From Psychrobacter sp. JCM 18902 (lineage in GTDB: Bacteria; Pseudomonadota; Gammaproteobacteria; Pseudomonadales; Moraxellaceae): a DNA stretch of 64,000 nt. Within the stretch, counting starts at the first letter, position 1. Each line of letters starts with the position of its first letter. Shown here piece by piece: positions 48,024 through 57,136 of the stretch. A program made the position numbers and the translations under genes. Where the stretch lies: contig NZ_CAJHBK010000001.1 of assembly GCF_904846615.1 (NCBI RefSeq), forward strand, positions 2,666,001-2,730,000, given 5' to 3'. The notes under the pieces are model-generated. The model was not told the origin of the DNA. It saw nothing but the letters and a program-made list of their open reading frames with translations, and ran no database searches.

Positions 48024-49691
48024 ATGATGCGCACTCCTAATCACTTTTTGTCCTCTATATTTTTGCCTACCTCTCTTGCGCTCGCCATGTCTATGACTGG
48101 CTGTAGTAGCGAGAAGTCTGGCACTGACAGCCAAGCAGCTGCCGTTGATCCTAATGTACTGGCTGATACTCAAGCGCTCGTCGTCAATAATGGCACTGAA
48201 CCTGAATCACTTGATCCACACAAAGTATCGGGGGTACCAGAATCTACCCTTGGCCGCCAGATGTTAGAAGGTTTAACCAATACGGATGCCGAAGGTAAGA
48301 CCATTCCAGCAATGGCAACCAGTTGGGAAAGCGAAGACAATAAAGTATGGACCTTTAAGCTGCGCGATGCTAAATGGTCAAATGATGATCCAGTAACGGC
48401 AGAGGATTTTGTCTACAGTATGCGCCGCTTGGTCGATCCAAATACTGCGTCGCCGTATTCAAGCTATTTGGTCGATGCCAAAGTAGTAGGCGCTGATCAA
48501 ATCGTTGATGGTAAGGCTGGCATTGAAACCCTTGGCGTAAAGGCTATCGATGATAAAACTTTGCAAATTACGTTATCAGAGCCAGTCCCTTATTTTCCAG
48601 ATATGTTGATTCATAATTCAGTCAAGCCCGTTCATAAAAAGACCGTTGAAGCCTTTGGTGATAAGTGGACAGCTCCTGAGAACATCGTGGTTAACGGTCC
48701 TTACAAGCCTACCCAGTGGCAAATTAATGACAAAATCGTTTTAACGCGTAACGCTTCTTATTATGACGATGCCAATACGACTATCGATACCGTCACTTTC
48801 CTGCCGATTCCTTCTAGTACGACTGACGTCGCACGCTATCAGGCGGGTGAAATCGATGTGACCTACAATGAGATTCCAACCGAGCAGTTCGCTTCGCTTA
48901 AAGAGCAAGTGGGCGATCAGCTAACCGTATCTCCTTATCTTTGTACTTATTATTACGAGTTTAATACGGTCAAGCCACCGTTCAACGATCCCAACGTACG
49001 CCGTGCTTTAGCCTTAGCTTTGGACCGCGATACCATTGCGGATAAAGTTATCGGTCAAGGACAGACGGCCGCTTATCAGTTGACACCCCCTGCCACCAAT
49101 GGCGATATTGCAAATAGTCCAGAATGGTCGACTTGGGATCAAGAAAAGCGGGTTACTGAGGCCAAAAAACTTCTCACTGAAGCAGGCTATAGCGATAGCA
49201 ATCCGCTGACTTTTGAGCTGCTATACAACACTAATGATAATCATAAAAAGACTGCGGTCGCGGCTACTTCACTATGGAAGCAAGCGCTCGGTTTCGTCGA
49301 TGTGACTTTGACCAATAAAGAATGGAAAACCTATTTGGATACTCGCCGTAATGGTAATTATCAAATCGCGCGTGCTGGCTGGTGTGGTGATTATAACGAA
49401 GCGTCAGCTTTCTTAAATATTGCCAAATCTGACAATAGTGGCAACTACGGTAAATACAATAACGCTAACTTTGACAGTTTAATGGCGCAAACGCTGAAAG
49501 CTGGCGTTAGTCCTGAGCAGCGTGCCAACCTATACAAGCAAGCTGAAGCTCAGCTCGATCAAGATATGGGTTTACTTAACATTTATCATTACGTCAGCCC
49601 GCGTCTAGTAAAACCTTATGTCATTGGATTTCCGACTAAGGATATATTAGACAATTGGCAGGTAAAAAATCTCTCAATTGCTAAGCACTAA
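48024..49691 (+). CDS. oppA: Oligopeptide ABC transporter, periplasmic binding lipoprotein
   Basis: OppA captures oligopeptides in the periplasm and delivers them to the OppBCDF importer. The first 27 residues form a lipoprotein signal ending in the lipobox MTGC, so the mature protein is probably lipid-anchored. The family-5 binding domain begins LVVNNGTEPESLDPHKV near residue 50 and includes DPNVRRALALALDRDTI near 325. Its length of 555 fits. AAGGATAG precedes the start, where two ATGs are adjacent. It heads a rightward operon, with a 301-base gap and a hairpin before oppB. Confidence 0.93.
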   Translation: MMRTPNHFLSSIFLPTSLALAMSMTGCSSEKSGTDSQAAAVDPNVLADTQALVVNNGTEPESLDPHKVSGVPESTLGRQMLEGLTNTDAEGKTIPAMATSWESEDNKVWTFKLRDAKWSNDDPVTAEDFVYSMRRLVDPNTASPYSSYLVDAKVVGADQIVDGKAGIETLGVKAIDDKTLQITLSEPVPYFPDMLIHNSVKPVHKKTVEAFGDKWTAPENIVVNGPYKPTQWQINDKIVLTRNASYYDDANTTIDTVTFLPIPSSTTDVARYQAGEIDVTYNEIPTEQFASLKEQVGDQLTVSPYLCTYYYEFNTVKPPFNDPNVRRALALALDRDTIADKVIGQGQTAAYQLTPPATNGDIANSPEWSTWDQEKRVTEAKKLLTEAGYSDSNPLTFELLYNTNDNHKKTAVAATSLWKQALGFVDVTLTNKEWKTYLDTRRNGNYQIARAGWCGDYNEASAFLNIAKSDNSGNYGKYNNANFDSLMAQTLKAGVSPEQRANLYKQAEAQLDQDMGLLNIYHYVSPRLVKPYVIGFPTKDILDNWQVKNLSIAKH

Positions 49692-49796
49692 TCGTTTGAC
49701 TGATCGCTAAATAATTCTATCGATTGAATGTCTGAGAGCGTTAAAAGCAGCTGGTTTTATTTATCGCTCTTATCAAATAACGCTGATAGCACCATT

Positions 49797-49847
49797 AGTT
49801 TCATTTTTCACGACCACTCTCATTAGGCGTGTTAGATGAAACTTTTG
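49797..49847 (+). terminator. Intercistronic hairpin between oppA and oppB
   Basis: AGTTTCAT and ATGAAACT form an outer stem, with an inner CACG/CGTG stem, followed by a short T-rich stretch. It sits in the 301-base oppA-oppB gap, which holds no gene. It may partially terminate transcription or protect the oppA mRNA 3' end, giving more OppA than membrane components. Confidence 0.5.
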
Positions 49848-49992
49848 TTATTTATAAACGACGATTATCAATATTTTATTTAAAACCAAGTCATTGAATA
49901 TTGCTAGTTGAGTGATAACTGGGCGTTAGGTTTGTGCTAGTTATCTCATTTTAATTTAGCTGAAAAATAAGCATCATTATAAAAGAGGCATT

Positions 49993-50913
49993 ATGCTAAA
50001 ACTGATTTTTCGGCGTATCTTAGAGGCCATTCCGACCTTATTTGTATTGATCACGGTCTCCTTTTTTATGATGCGTTTGGCGCCAGGCAGTCCATTTACG
50101 GGTGAGCGTAGCTTGCCACCTGCGGTACTGGCAAATATCGAGGCCAAATACAATCTCAACGATCCTATGTGGCTACAGTATGTTAATTATCTAAAGCAGC
50201 TGGCGGTAGGCGACTTTGGACCGTCTTTTAAGTATAAAGATTATACGGTTAACGAGCTGTTGTCGCAGTCGTTTCCCGTCTCTATGGAGTTGGGTCTATA
50301 CGCTTTTATATTGGCATTGGTCTTAGGACTTATCTTCGGTGTTATCGCAGCCCTTAAGCAAAACTCATGGATAGACTACGTACTGATGGCCTTTGCTATG
50401 ACAGGCGTTGTGATTCCAAGCTTCGTTAAAGCGCCATTATTAGTGCTGATTTTTGCCATTATTTTGCAATGGCTACCGGCTGGTGGCTGGAATGACGGGG
50501 CACTCAAAAACCTTGTATTACCAGTCGCCGCTTTAGCGCTCGCTTATGTTGCGAGTATTGCTCGTATCATGCGCGGCTCGATGATTGAGGTGATGAATAG
50601 CCAGTATATCCGAACGGCTAAGGCGAAAGGTTTGCCGATGCGCCAAATAGTGATGAGGCATGCGCTGAGACCCGCACTACTACCCGTTATCTCTTATTTG
50701 GGCCCAGCCTTTGTCGGTATTATCACAGGCTCCATTGTGATTGAGACGATCTTTGGTTTACCTGGTATCGGACAGTTATTCATTAACGGCGCACTCAATC
50801 GTGATTATGGGGTAGTGCTTAGTTTGACCATTTTAGTCGGGGTATTGACCATTGCCTTTAATGCTATCGTCGATATTTTATACGCGGTAATTGATCCAAA
50901 GATTCAGTATTAA
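49993..50913 (+). CDS. oppB: Oligopeptide ABC transporter permease OppB
   Basis: OppB is one of two membrane permeases of the importer. The 306 residues contain six predicted helices, and LIFRRILEAIPTLFVLITV at the N-terminus is typical of the family. The conserved EAA-type loop that contacts the ATPases is present as QYIRTAKAKGLPMRQIVMRH near residue 205. GAGG lies shortly before the ATG. It is followed 90 bases later by oppC. Confidence 0.94.
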   Translation: MLKLIFRRILEAIPTLFVLITVSFFMMRLAPGSPFTGERSLPPAVLANIEAKYNLNDPMWLQYVNYLKQLAVGDFGPSFKYKDYTVNELLSQSFPVSMELGLYAFILALVLGLIFGVIAALKQNSWIDYVLMAFAMTGVVIPSFVKAPLLVLIFAIILQWLPAGGWNDGALKNLVLPVAALALAYVASIARIMRGSMIEVMNSQYIRTAKAKGLPMRQIVMRHALRPALLPVISYLGPAFVGIITGSIVIETIFGLPGIGQLFINGALNRDYGVVLSLTILVGVLTIAFNAIVDILYAVIDPKIQY

Positions 50914-51003
50914 GGCGACCATTTAAGCGCATTATCATTCCAATACGGTTTGATGGGTATCATTCATTATTATTATGCTAAATAGATTATTAAAAGGACG
51001 ACT

Positions 51004-51909
51004 ATGAGCCTTACCGCAGACCAGACAACTGACCTAGCAGACATAGGGGCTCAGGAAATCAAAGGCCGCAGCCTTTTGCAAGATGCTAAGCGCCGTTTTT
51101 ATCGCAATAAGGCCGCCGTAGCCAGTCTTTTTATCTTGCTACTCGTGGCTGCTTTCGTCATCTTTGTGCCGATGTTAGCACCTTTTGGTTATGCCGAAAC
51201 CGACTGGAACTTTATGCAGTCCGCGCCAGCCATCGATAACAAGCACTACTTCGGTACTGATTCACTCGGTCGTGATTTGTTAGTGCGAACCGCAGTAGGT
51301 GGTCGTATCTCCTTAATGGTAGGTGTCGCTGGCGCTACGGTTGCAGTGATTTTCGGTACGATATACGGTGCAACGTCAGGCTATCTTGGTGGCAAAGTCG
51401 ATACCGTGATGATGCGTGTATTAGAGATTTTAAGCGCCTTCCCCTTTATGTTTTTTGTGATTTTATTAGTCACTATCTTTGGTCGTAACCTTATCTTAAT
51501 CTTTGTGGCGATTGGACTGGTATCGTGGCTGGATGTTGCGCGTATCGTTCGCGGGCAAACGCTAAGCCTGAAGAGTAAAGAGTTTATCGAAGCTGCGCAC
51601 GTAGGCGGCGTATCAGGCTTTAATATTATCTTACGCCACATCGTGCCCAATGTACTCGGGGTGGTGGTGGTTTATGCCTCTTTATTAGTGCCAACGATGA
51701 TTTTGTTCGAGTCATTTCTAAGCTTTTTGGGACTTGGTGTTCAAGAGCCGATGACCAGTTGGGGGGCGCTGTTGCAAGAAGGCTCAAAAACCATGCAGGT
51801 AGCACCTTGGCAGATTTTGATTCCCTCAGCTTTTTTGGTCATTACTTTATTTTGCTTTAACTTTATTGGCGACGGTCTGCGTGATGCGTTTGACCCCAAA
51901 GACCGCTAA
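51004..51909 (+). CDS. oppC: Oligopeptide ABC transporter permease OppC
   Basis: OppC is the second permease. Residues 20-50 contain the family N-terminus (LQDAKRRFYRNKAAVASLFI), a conserved HYFGTDSLGRDLLVR motif follows near 80, and the EAA-type loop is EFIEAAHVGGVSGFNIILRH near 195. Length and five to six helices match the family. AAAGGA precedes the ATG. OppD begins 12 bases later. Confidence 0.94.
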   Translation: MSLTADQTTDLADIGAQEIKGRSLLQDAKRRFYRNKAAVASLFILLLVAAFVIFVPMLAPFGYAETDWNFMQSAPAIDNKHYFGTDSLGRDLLVRTAVGGRISLMVGVAGATVAVIFGTIYGATSGYLGGKVDTVMMRVLEILSAFPFMFFVILLVTIFGRNLILIFVAIGLVSWLDVARIVRGQTLSLKSKEFIEAAHVGGVSGFNIILRHIVPNVLGVVVVYASLLVPTMILFESFLSFLGLGVQEPMTSWGALLQEGSKTMQVAPWQILIPSAFLVITLFCFNFIGDGLRDAFDPKDR

Positions 51910-51921
51910 GAGGGTGACATC

Positions 51922-53127
51922 ATGAAAAACCAAAGTATGAAGGATAAAAGCATGGAGGGTAAAAGTATGGAAGATAGAAACATAGCAACTCAAAAGATTC
52001 ATAACGCCGCCAACGCGCCTAGTGCTCCTGAGAAAATAGAGTCTACTACCTTTAATATAGGTACTGATTCAGCGCTCGATAAGCCACCTAATGCAGAAAA
52101 CAGCTTGTTAGCAGTCAAAGATTTATCGGTACAGTTCACGACCGAAGAGGGTCTAGTAACGGCGGTCAATGGCTTAAATTTTAACCTGCATGAAGGCGAA
52201 ACCTTAGGTATCGTTGGTGAGTCCGGTTCAGGTAAGTCGCAGACAGCGTTTGCTATTATGGGGTTATTGGCAAATAACGGTGATGCCAAAGGTTCGGTAC
52301 GCTTTGAGGGTAATGAGCTACTAGGATTGTCACAAAAAGCACTAAATAAAATTCGCGCCGAGCAGATCGCGATGATCTTTCAAGATCCGATGACCTCATT
52401 AAATCCTTATATGAAGATAGGCGACCAGCTCGCTGAAGTATTGATTTTACATAAAGGTATGAGTAAAAAAGACGCTTGGGCCGAATCCATACGAATGCTA
52501 GACGCAGTTAAGATTCCAGAAGCCAAAAACCGTATTGGCATGTATCCGCATGAGTTCTCAGGTGGTATGCGTCAGCGGGTCATGATTGCGATGGCATTAT
52601 TATGTCGCCCTAAGCTGTTGATTGCTGATGAACCAACCACCGCGCTCGACGTTACTGTTCAGGCGCAGATTATGGTTCTATTAAACGAGCTAAAACGCGA
52701 CTTTGGCACCACCATTATTATGATTACCCATGATTTGGGAGTTGTGGCGGGTATCTGTGATCGAGTACTGGTGATGTATGCTGGGCGCACCATGGCGTAT
52801 GGAGAGACTGAAGAGATTTTTTATGCCCCAAGTCATCCATATACTATTGGGCTACTAAAAGCGATTCCGCGTTTGGATAACGATATGGGCAAGCTTGAAA
52901 CCATTCCAGGTAGTCCACCAAATTTATTAGATTTGCCTGCAGGCTGTCCTTTTTATGAGCGCTGTTCTCATGCTATGGATATCTGCCGTGATACACCGCC
53001 ACCGTTGGAATTTTTACCGAACGAGCGTCAACGCGCTTGTCACTGGCACCCTGAAACAGCCGTTGATCACTCACTAGATAGCTCAGCAGATATCGATGCC
53101 AATAATCAATCAGGGATGGAGGGCTAG
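51922..53127 (+). CDS. oppD: Oligopeptide ABC transporter ATPase OppD
   Basis: OppD is one of two cytoplasmic ATPases driving peptide import. Walker A is GESGSGKSQ near residue 98, the signature is FSGGMRQRV near 213, and Walker B is [12 protein letters not shown] near 235. The C-terminal oligopeptide-transporter domain has cysteines in [14 protein letters not shown], a possible iron-sulfur site. The first 60 residues are an unusual polar extension built from an imperfect repeat ([15 protein letters not shown]). The real start could lie further in, but GAGGGTGA precedes ATG 51943's upstream neighbour at 51922. OppF follows after three bases. Confidence 0.92.
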   Translation: MKNQSMKDKSMEGKSMEDRNIATQKIHNAANAPSAPEKIESTTFNIGTDSALDKPPNAENSLLAVKDLSVQFTTEEGLVTAVNGLNFNLHEGETLGIVGESGSGKSQTAFAIMGLLANNGDAKGSVRFEGNELLGLSQKALNKIRAEQIAMIFQDPMTSLNPYMKIGDQLAEVLILHKGMSKKDAWAESIRMLDAVKIPEAKNRIGMYPHEFSGGMRQRVMIAMALLCRPKLLIADEPTTALDVTVQAQIMVLLNELKRDFGTTIIMITHDLGVVAGICDRVLVMYAGRTMAYGETEEIFYAPSHPYTIGLLKAIPRLDNDMGKLETIPGSPPNLLDLPAGCPFYERCSHAMDICRDTPPPLEFLPNERQRACHWHPETAVDHSLDSSADIDANNQSGMEG

Positions 53128-53130
53128 CTC

Positions 53131-54159
53131 ATGATGATACAGAATTTAGATAGCGCCAGAAGCAATAACCCAGCACCGTTATTGCAAGTAAAGGACATTC
53201 ATACCACCTTTAATATCAAACAAAAAGGTACTTACTTTTGGCAGAAGCCTGTCACTCTAAAAGCAGTTAATGGGGTATCGTTTGAGCTATTCGCTGGTGA
53301 GACTTTAGGGGTGGTGGGCGAATCAGGCTGCGGTAAATCAACACTCGCTCGTACTATCATCGGATTGATACAAGCTGACTCTGGCAGTATCAAATTTTGT
53401 GACGAAGAGATGGTGGGTGCGTCCAAAAAGACCATGAGATTAAAGCGAAAAGACATTCAAATGATCTTTCAAGATCCGCTGGCATCACTTAACCCGCGCA
53501 TGACTGTAGGGGATATTATCGCCGAGCCTCTTCGCACTTATTATCCTGAAATGAAGAAGCCTGAGGTGCAAAACGAGGTACGCGCCATCATGAAAAAGGT
53601 GGGGCTACTGTCCAATCAAATTAACCGATATCCGCATGAGTTTTCAGGAGGTCAGTGCCAGCGAATAGGCATTGCTCGAGCACTGATATTAAAGCCCAAA
53701 ATTATTATCTGTGATGAGCCAGTCTCCGCCCTTGATGTCTCGATTCAGGCGCAGGTCATTAACTTATTGCAAGATGTGCAAGAAGAGATGGGGTTAGCGC
53801 TTATTTTCATTGCCCATGATCTTTCTGTGATTAAGCACATTGCTGATCGAGTCTTGGTCATGTATTTAGGCAACGCCGCCGAGCTGGGTTTGAACAAAGC
53901 CGTATACGGCAATCCGACTCATCCCTATACCAAAGCACTGATGTCTGCTGTACCGCTACCTGATCCTATTGCTGAGCGTAACAAGGTCATTCAGTTATTA
54001 GAGGGTGATTTACCCAGTCCGATCAATCCGCCGTCAGGTTGCGTTTTTCGTACCCGTTGTCCACTAGCTGATGAAGAATGCGCACAGATTAAGCCCGTGT
54101 TAGAAGGCAGCATAAATCACCGAGTGGCTTGTTTAAAGAACAAGGTCGAGGTGACTTAA
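53131..54159 (+). CDS. oppF: Oligopeptide ABC transporter ATPase OppF
   Basis: OppF is the partner ATPase of OppD. Walker A is GESGCGKSTLARTI near residue 70, the signature is FSGGQCQRIGIARAL near 173, and Walker B is IIICDEPVSALD near 197. The C-terminal domain has CVFRTRCPLADEEC, again a likely cysteine cluster. GGAGG precedes a pair of adjacent ATGs. It ends the opp operon; the complex as a whole (OppA, B, C, D, F) is complete. Confidence 0.94.
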   Translation: MMIQNLDSARSNNPAPLLQVKDIHTTFNIKQKGTYFWQKPVTLKAVNGVSFELFAGETLGVVGESGCGKSTLARTIIGLIQADSGSIKFCDEEMVGASKKTMRLKRKDIQMIFQDPLASLNPRMTVGDIIAEPLRTYYPEMKKPEVQNEVRAIMKKVGLLSNQINRYPHEFSGGQCQRIGIARALILKPKIIICDEPVSALDVSIQAQVINLLQDVQEEMGLALIFIAHDLSVIKHIADRVLVMYLGNAAELGLNKAVYGNPTHPYTKALMSAVPLPDPIAERNKVIQLLEGDLPSPINPPSGCVFRTRCPLADEECAQIKPVLEGSINHRVACLKNKVEVT

Positions 54160-54184
54160 AAGTGGTTTTTGGTTTATGAGTATT

Positions 54185-54238
54185 GACTGTATTAAAAGCA
54201 TGCGGACTTATTCAAATGCTCTTAATACAGTCTAATGT
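54185..54238 (+). terminator. Terminator after the opp operon
   Basis: GACTGTATTAA and TTAATACAGTC arms, with AGCAT/ATGCT above them, form a long stem with a modest T-run behind. It lies about 25 bases after the oppF stop. The remaining bases to 54593 contain no gene. Confidence 0.7.
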
Positions 54239-54593
54239 TTTTGCTCATTGGTTTTAAACGTCAGCAGTTAGCATCAATCAATCTCACCGATATCGATAGT
54301 CATTTGATTAAGTAATATTGTTAGCTGACCACGATGGTGGGCTTGGAGATTGACTTGTTACGGGAGTAATTAGGGTCATTAAAGCCTCTTATCCAGATCT
54401 AGTCACTTATCATAATATGACTCAACATCCTTAATACCCAATCAAAAAACACCCTTTTATCTTCGCATAAAATACCTTCAGCAAGGTTGTGTATACGACC
54501 ACGGATTTCTTAATTTATAGCGGCATGATGATTTACCATCAACTCACAGCAATGCGTCATCGTGGCATTCTCATACTTTAACTTCTAGCTGGT

Positions 54594-54848
54594 TCAATAA
54601 AACTCAATACGACTGAGCAAATGCTCTTGGATGAGATAGGCGCAAATATAAGCGCTCGGCCACGCGACTATAAAGGCATATTTCCATGAGTGAAACAGCG
54701 TGATAAAGAACCCATCGACGAATCCTACATTGATCAGCAGTAATGCAGTTGAGATAATCGTGGACATCAGCAGTGCCATTAAAAAGGTAAAAATAAGCCG
54801 ATAGTACTTGCGCCGTGTGCGTATTCTAATGGTAGGGAATTTTGCCAT
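54594..54848 (-). CDS. DUF2798 small membrane protein
   Basis: The 84-residue protein is a DUF2798-type small membrane protein of unknown function. It has a basic N-terminus (MAKFPTIRIRTRRKYYRLIF), then two predicted helices (TFLMALLMSTIISTALLLIN and a second around YAFIVAWPSAYICAYLI). I choose ATG 54848 because the family begins with such a basic segment; the frame is open to 54986. Its last 79 bases match the remnant at 47250-47328, on the other side of opp. Confidence 0.75.
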   Translation of the reverse strand: MAKFPTIRIRTRRKYYRLIFTFLMALLMSTIISTALLLINVGFVDGFFITLFHSWKYAFIVAWPSAYICAYLIQEHLLSRIEFY

Positions 54849-55108
54849 AGTGTGGAGGTATCCTACATGGTGATGGTGGCGTTTGATGAACGATGAACGA
54901 TGTTGCGTAGCGTCATGAGTCGTCATTACCAACCATGATATCGTATGTTGTTGAGTGGATAAAATCGTTATTATCAATGGTGACATTCGTTATATTTTAA
55001 TGACTGTTGTCTCATGCATAAAAATAAAAATTCCTGAAAAATAACAAACTAAAGATGATTAATTTTGCTACGATAAAATCGATTACAATCCACAAATAAG
55101 GCAATAAA

Positions 55109-55813
55109 ATGACCGTGCACAAGCAGCGAACATTGGGCATCATCGGTGGTATGAGTTGGGAGAGTAGCGAAAGCTATTATCGGCTGATAAATGAGGGTGT
55201 CAAGGATAAGCTGGGTGGCTTACATTCAGCAGATTTATTCATACATAGCGTGGACTTTGCGTTGATTAATAAGCACCAAGAGCAAGATGAATGGGCAGCG
55301 CTGGGTGTAATCATGGCGAATAGTGCTAAGCGTTTGCAAGCCGCTGGCGTACAAGGGCTCATGATCGCCTCTAATACAATGCATAAATTACTTGATGATG
55401 TGCAAGCCGCGACGCATTTACCCGTTATTCATATCGCCGATGCTACTATTGCCGCCATCAAAAAACAGAATCTGTCTAAAATTGCCTTACTGGGCACTCA
55501 GTTTACGATGACGGAAGATTTTTATAGGCAGCGTTTGGTGGATGCAGGGCTTCAAGTGTTGATACCAGAGAGTGATGCACGAGCAGAGGTACATCGAATT
55601 ATCAAAAAAGAGCTGTGCGTCGGTCAATTTAAAGACAGCTCGCGCCAGTATTATCAGCAGGTGATTAAAGATTTAGCAGATCAAGGCGCAGAGGGCGTCA
55701 TCTTAGGCTGTACAGAAATTGGGCTGCTCATTAAACAAGCAGATAGCTCAATTCCCGTATTTGATACCACTTTGATTCATGCAGCGGCAGCGGTGGATTT
55801 TTTATTAGAGTAG
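55109..55813 (+). CDS. Aspartate/glutamate racemase family protein
   Basis: This 234-residue cytoplasmic protein belongs to the aspartate/glutamate racemase family. It starts with TLGIIGGMSWESSESYYRL and has the C-terminal catalytic motif GVILGCTEIGLL near residue 195. In two-cysteine members, the first cysteine precedes NT in CNT; here the motif is IASNTMHKLL, with a serine. That resembles the YgeA-type group, in which the first cysteine is also replaced. Racemase activity on L-aspartate or L-glutamate is therefore plausible but not certain. It converges on the next gene with a 25-base gap. Confidence 0.83.
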   Translation: MTVHKQRTLGIIGGMSWESSESYYRLINEGVKDKLGGLHSADLFIHSVDFALINKHQEQDEWAALGVIMANSAKRLQAAGVQGLMIASNTMHKLLDDVQAATHLPVIHIADATIAAIKKQNLSKIALLGTQFTMTEDFYRQRLVDAGLQVLIPESDARAEVHRIIKKELCVGQFKDSSRQYYQQVIKDLADQGAEGVILGCTEIGLLIKQADSSIPVFDTTLIHAAAAVDFLLE

Positions 55814-55838
55814 CGCAGACTGATAAAAATATTTAAGC

Positions 55839-56882
55839 CTATAACATTTTGACCAAGCGCTCTAACAGCTCAATCGTGCGCTCTTGTCTGACCAAAGCGA
55901 CGCCTTGTCCCGCCCATAAAGACTGATATTCTGGGTCAAGATTATTGGTCGCATGACCACGCAAAAATTTGGTCATCGCATTTAATTGTGGATAGGGCGG
56001 TAGCTCATGCGCGCTTTCAAAGCGAGCAAAATCACGCAAATAATCATTTAATAAACCACGAGCTTGTTTACCTGAAAACAGTCTCGTTAAGCGTGTCTCA
56101 GCACTGCGTTTATTTTCACTAGCATCAAGTAGTGCTTGTTTATAAATATCATTAATACCGCATTTATCTGTGGTCAAAAACGCCGTTCCGATTTGCGCCA
56201 GCTCAGCGCCAGCCGTTTGCACTGCTTTGATATCTTGCCCAGTCATGATGCCACCTGCTGCAATTAACGGAATATCGGTACACGCGCGCGTTTGAGTAAT
56301 CAGCGTCAATAATCCCAATGGATCGGTTTCACTTTGCGCGAGCCAGCCACCGCGATGTCCACCCGCTTCGACCCCTTGTACACATACCGCATCTGCGCCA
56401 ATATCGCTCCATGCTTTCGCTTCTAATGGATGATTTGCCGTCCCGATGACACGCGTGCCTAGACCTTGCAGATGCTGAACTTGCTCGGCACTGATAATGC
56501 CAAAGGTAAAACTGGCGACAGGAACGGGATTGTCATAGAGCACTTGCAGCTGATCCGCGAAGCTTAGTGCTGGGCGTTCAGGTAGTGCAAACTCTATATT
56601 GTTTTCTTGATAGTAATGACTTAGCCAAGCAGGGATTTCGGTATCAAAGGTATTCGACTCATGCTCAGACAATACCATTAGATTGATCATAAAAGGGCGA
56701 TCAGTGAGCGATTTAATGGTGTCAATATGGCTATGCAAAACCTCTGGCGGCGTCATGCCCGATCCCAATGAACCCAGTCCACCAAAGTTACTCACTGTCG
56801 CCGCAAGCTCAGGGGTGGTTGCGCCTGCCATTGGTGCTTGCACGATAGGGTGGGTTATATTAAGGGTATTCAGTAAGGTCAT
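55839..56882 (-). CDS. Nitronate monooxygenase-like flavoprotein
   Basis: The 347-residue protein has the TIM-barrel FMN fold of the nitronate monooxygenase (formerly 2-nitropropane dioxygenase) family. HPIVQAPMAGATTPELAA at the N-terminus, VQGVEAGGHRGGW near residue 170 with the conserved histidine, and LIAAGGIMTGQDIKA near 205 bind FMN and substrate. These enzymes detoxify nitronates such as propionate-3-nitronate; the physiological role here is inferred. The gene starts at 56882 and lies next to the second NACHT gene. Confidence 0.87.
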   Translation of the reverse strand: MTLLNTLNITHPIVQAPMAGATTPELAATVSNFGGLGSLGSGMTPPEVLHSHIDTIKSLTDRPFMINLMVLSEHESNTFDTEIPAWLSHYYQENNIEFALPERPALSFADQLQVLYDNPVPVASFTFGIISAEQVQHLQGLGTRVIGTANHPLEAKAWSDIGADAVCVQGVEAGGHRGGWLAQSETDPLGLLTLITQTRACTDIPLIAAGGIMTGQDIKAVQTAGAELAQIGTAFLTTDKCGINDIYKQALLDASENKRSAETRLTRLFSGKQARGLLNDYLRDFARFESAHELPPYPQLNAMTKFLRGHATNNLDPEYQSLWAGQGVALVRQERTIELLERLVKML

Positions 56883-57136
56883 GACGGGCGTCCTTTTTAT
56901 TTTGTTAGGTTTTTATCTCACTTACTTTAACAGAGGTAGGCGGAGCGTGTGTTGGATAGTGTTTATTTAGTTATTCGATAAAAGAAGTAGGTTTTGACTA
57001 CAGGGTTATAGATAAATAAATTAAACTCCACTCAAAATCTTAGTTTGAATAGAATTTTGTTGGATTATAAAGGTAAAAGCTGTAATACTACACTTAATTA
57101 TAATACCTCAATCTAATAAAAATATAAGGAATTTTG

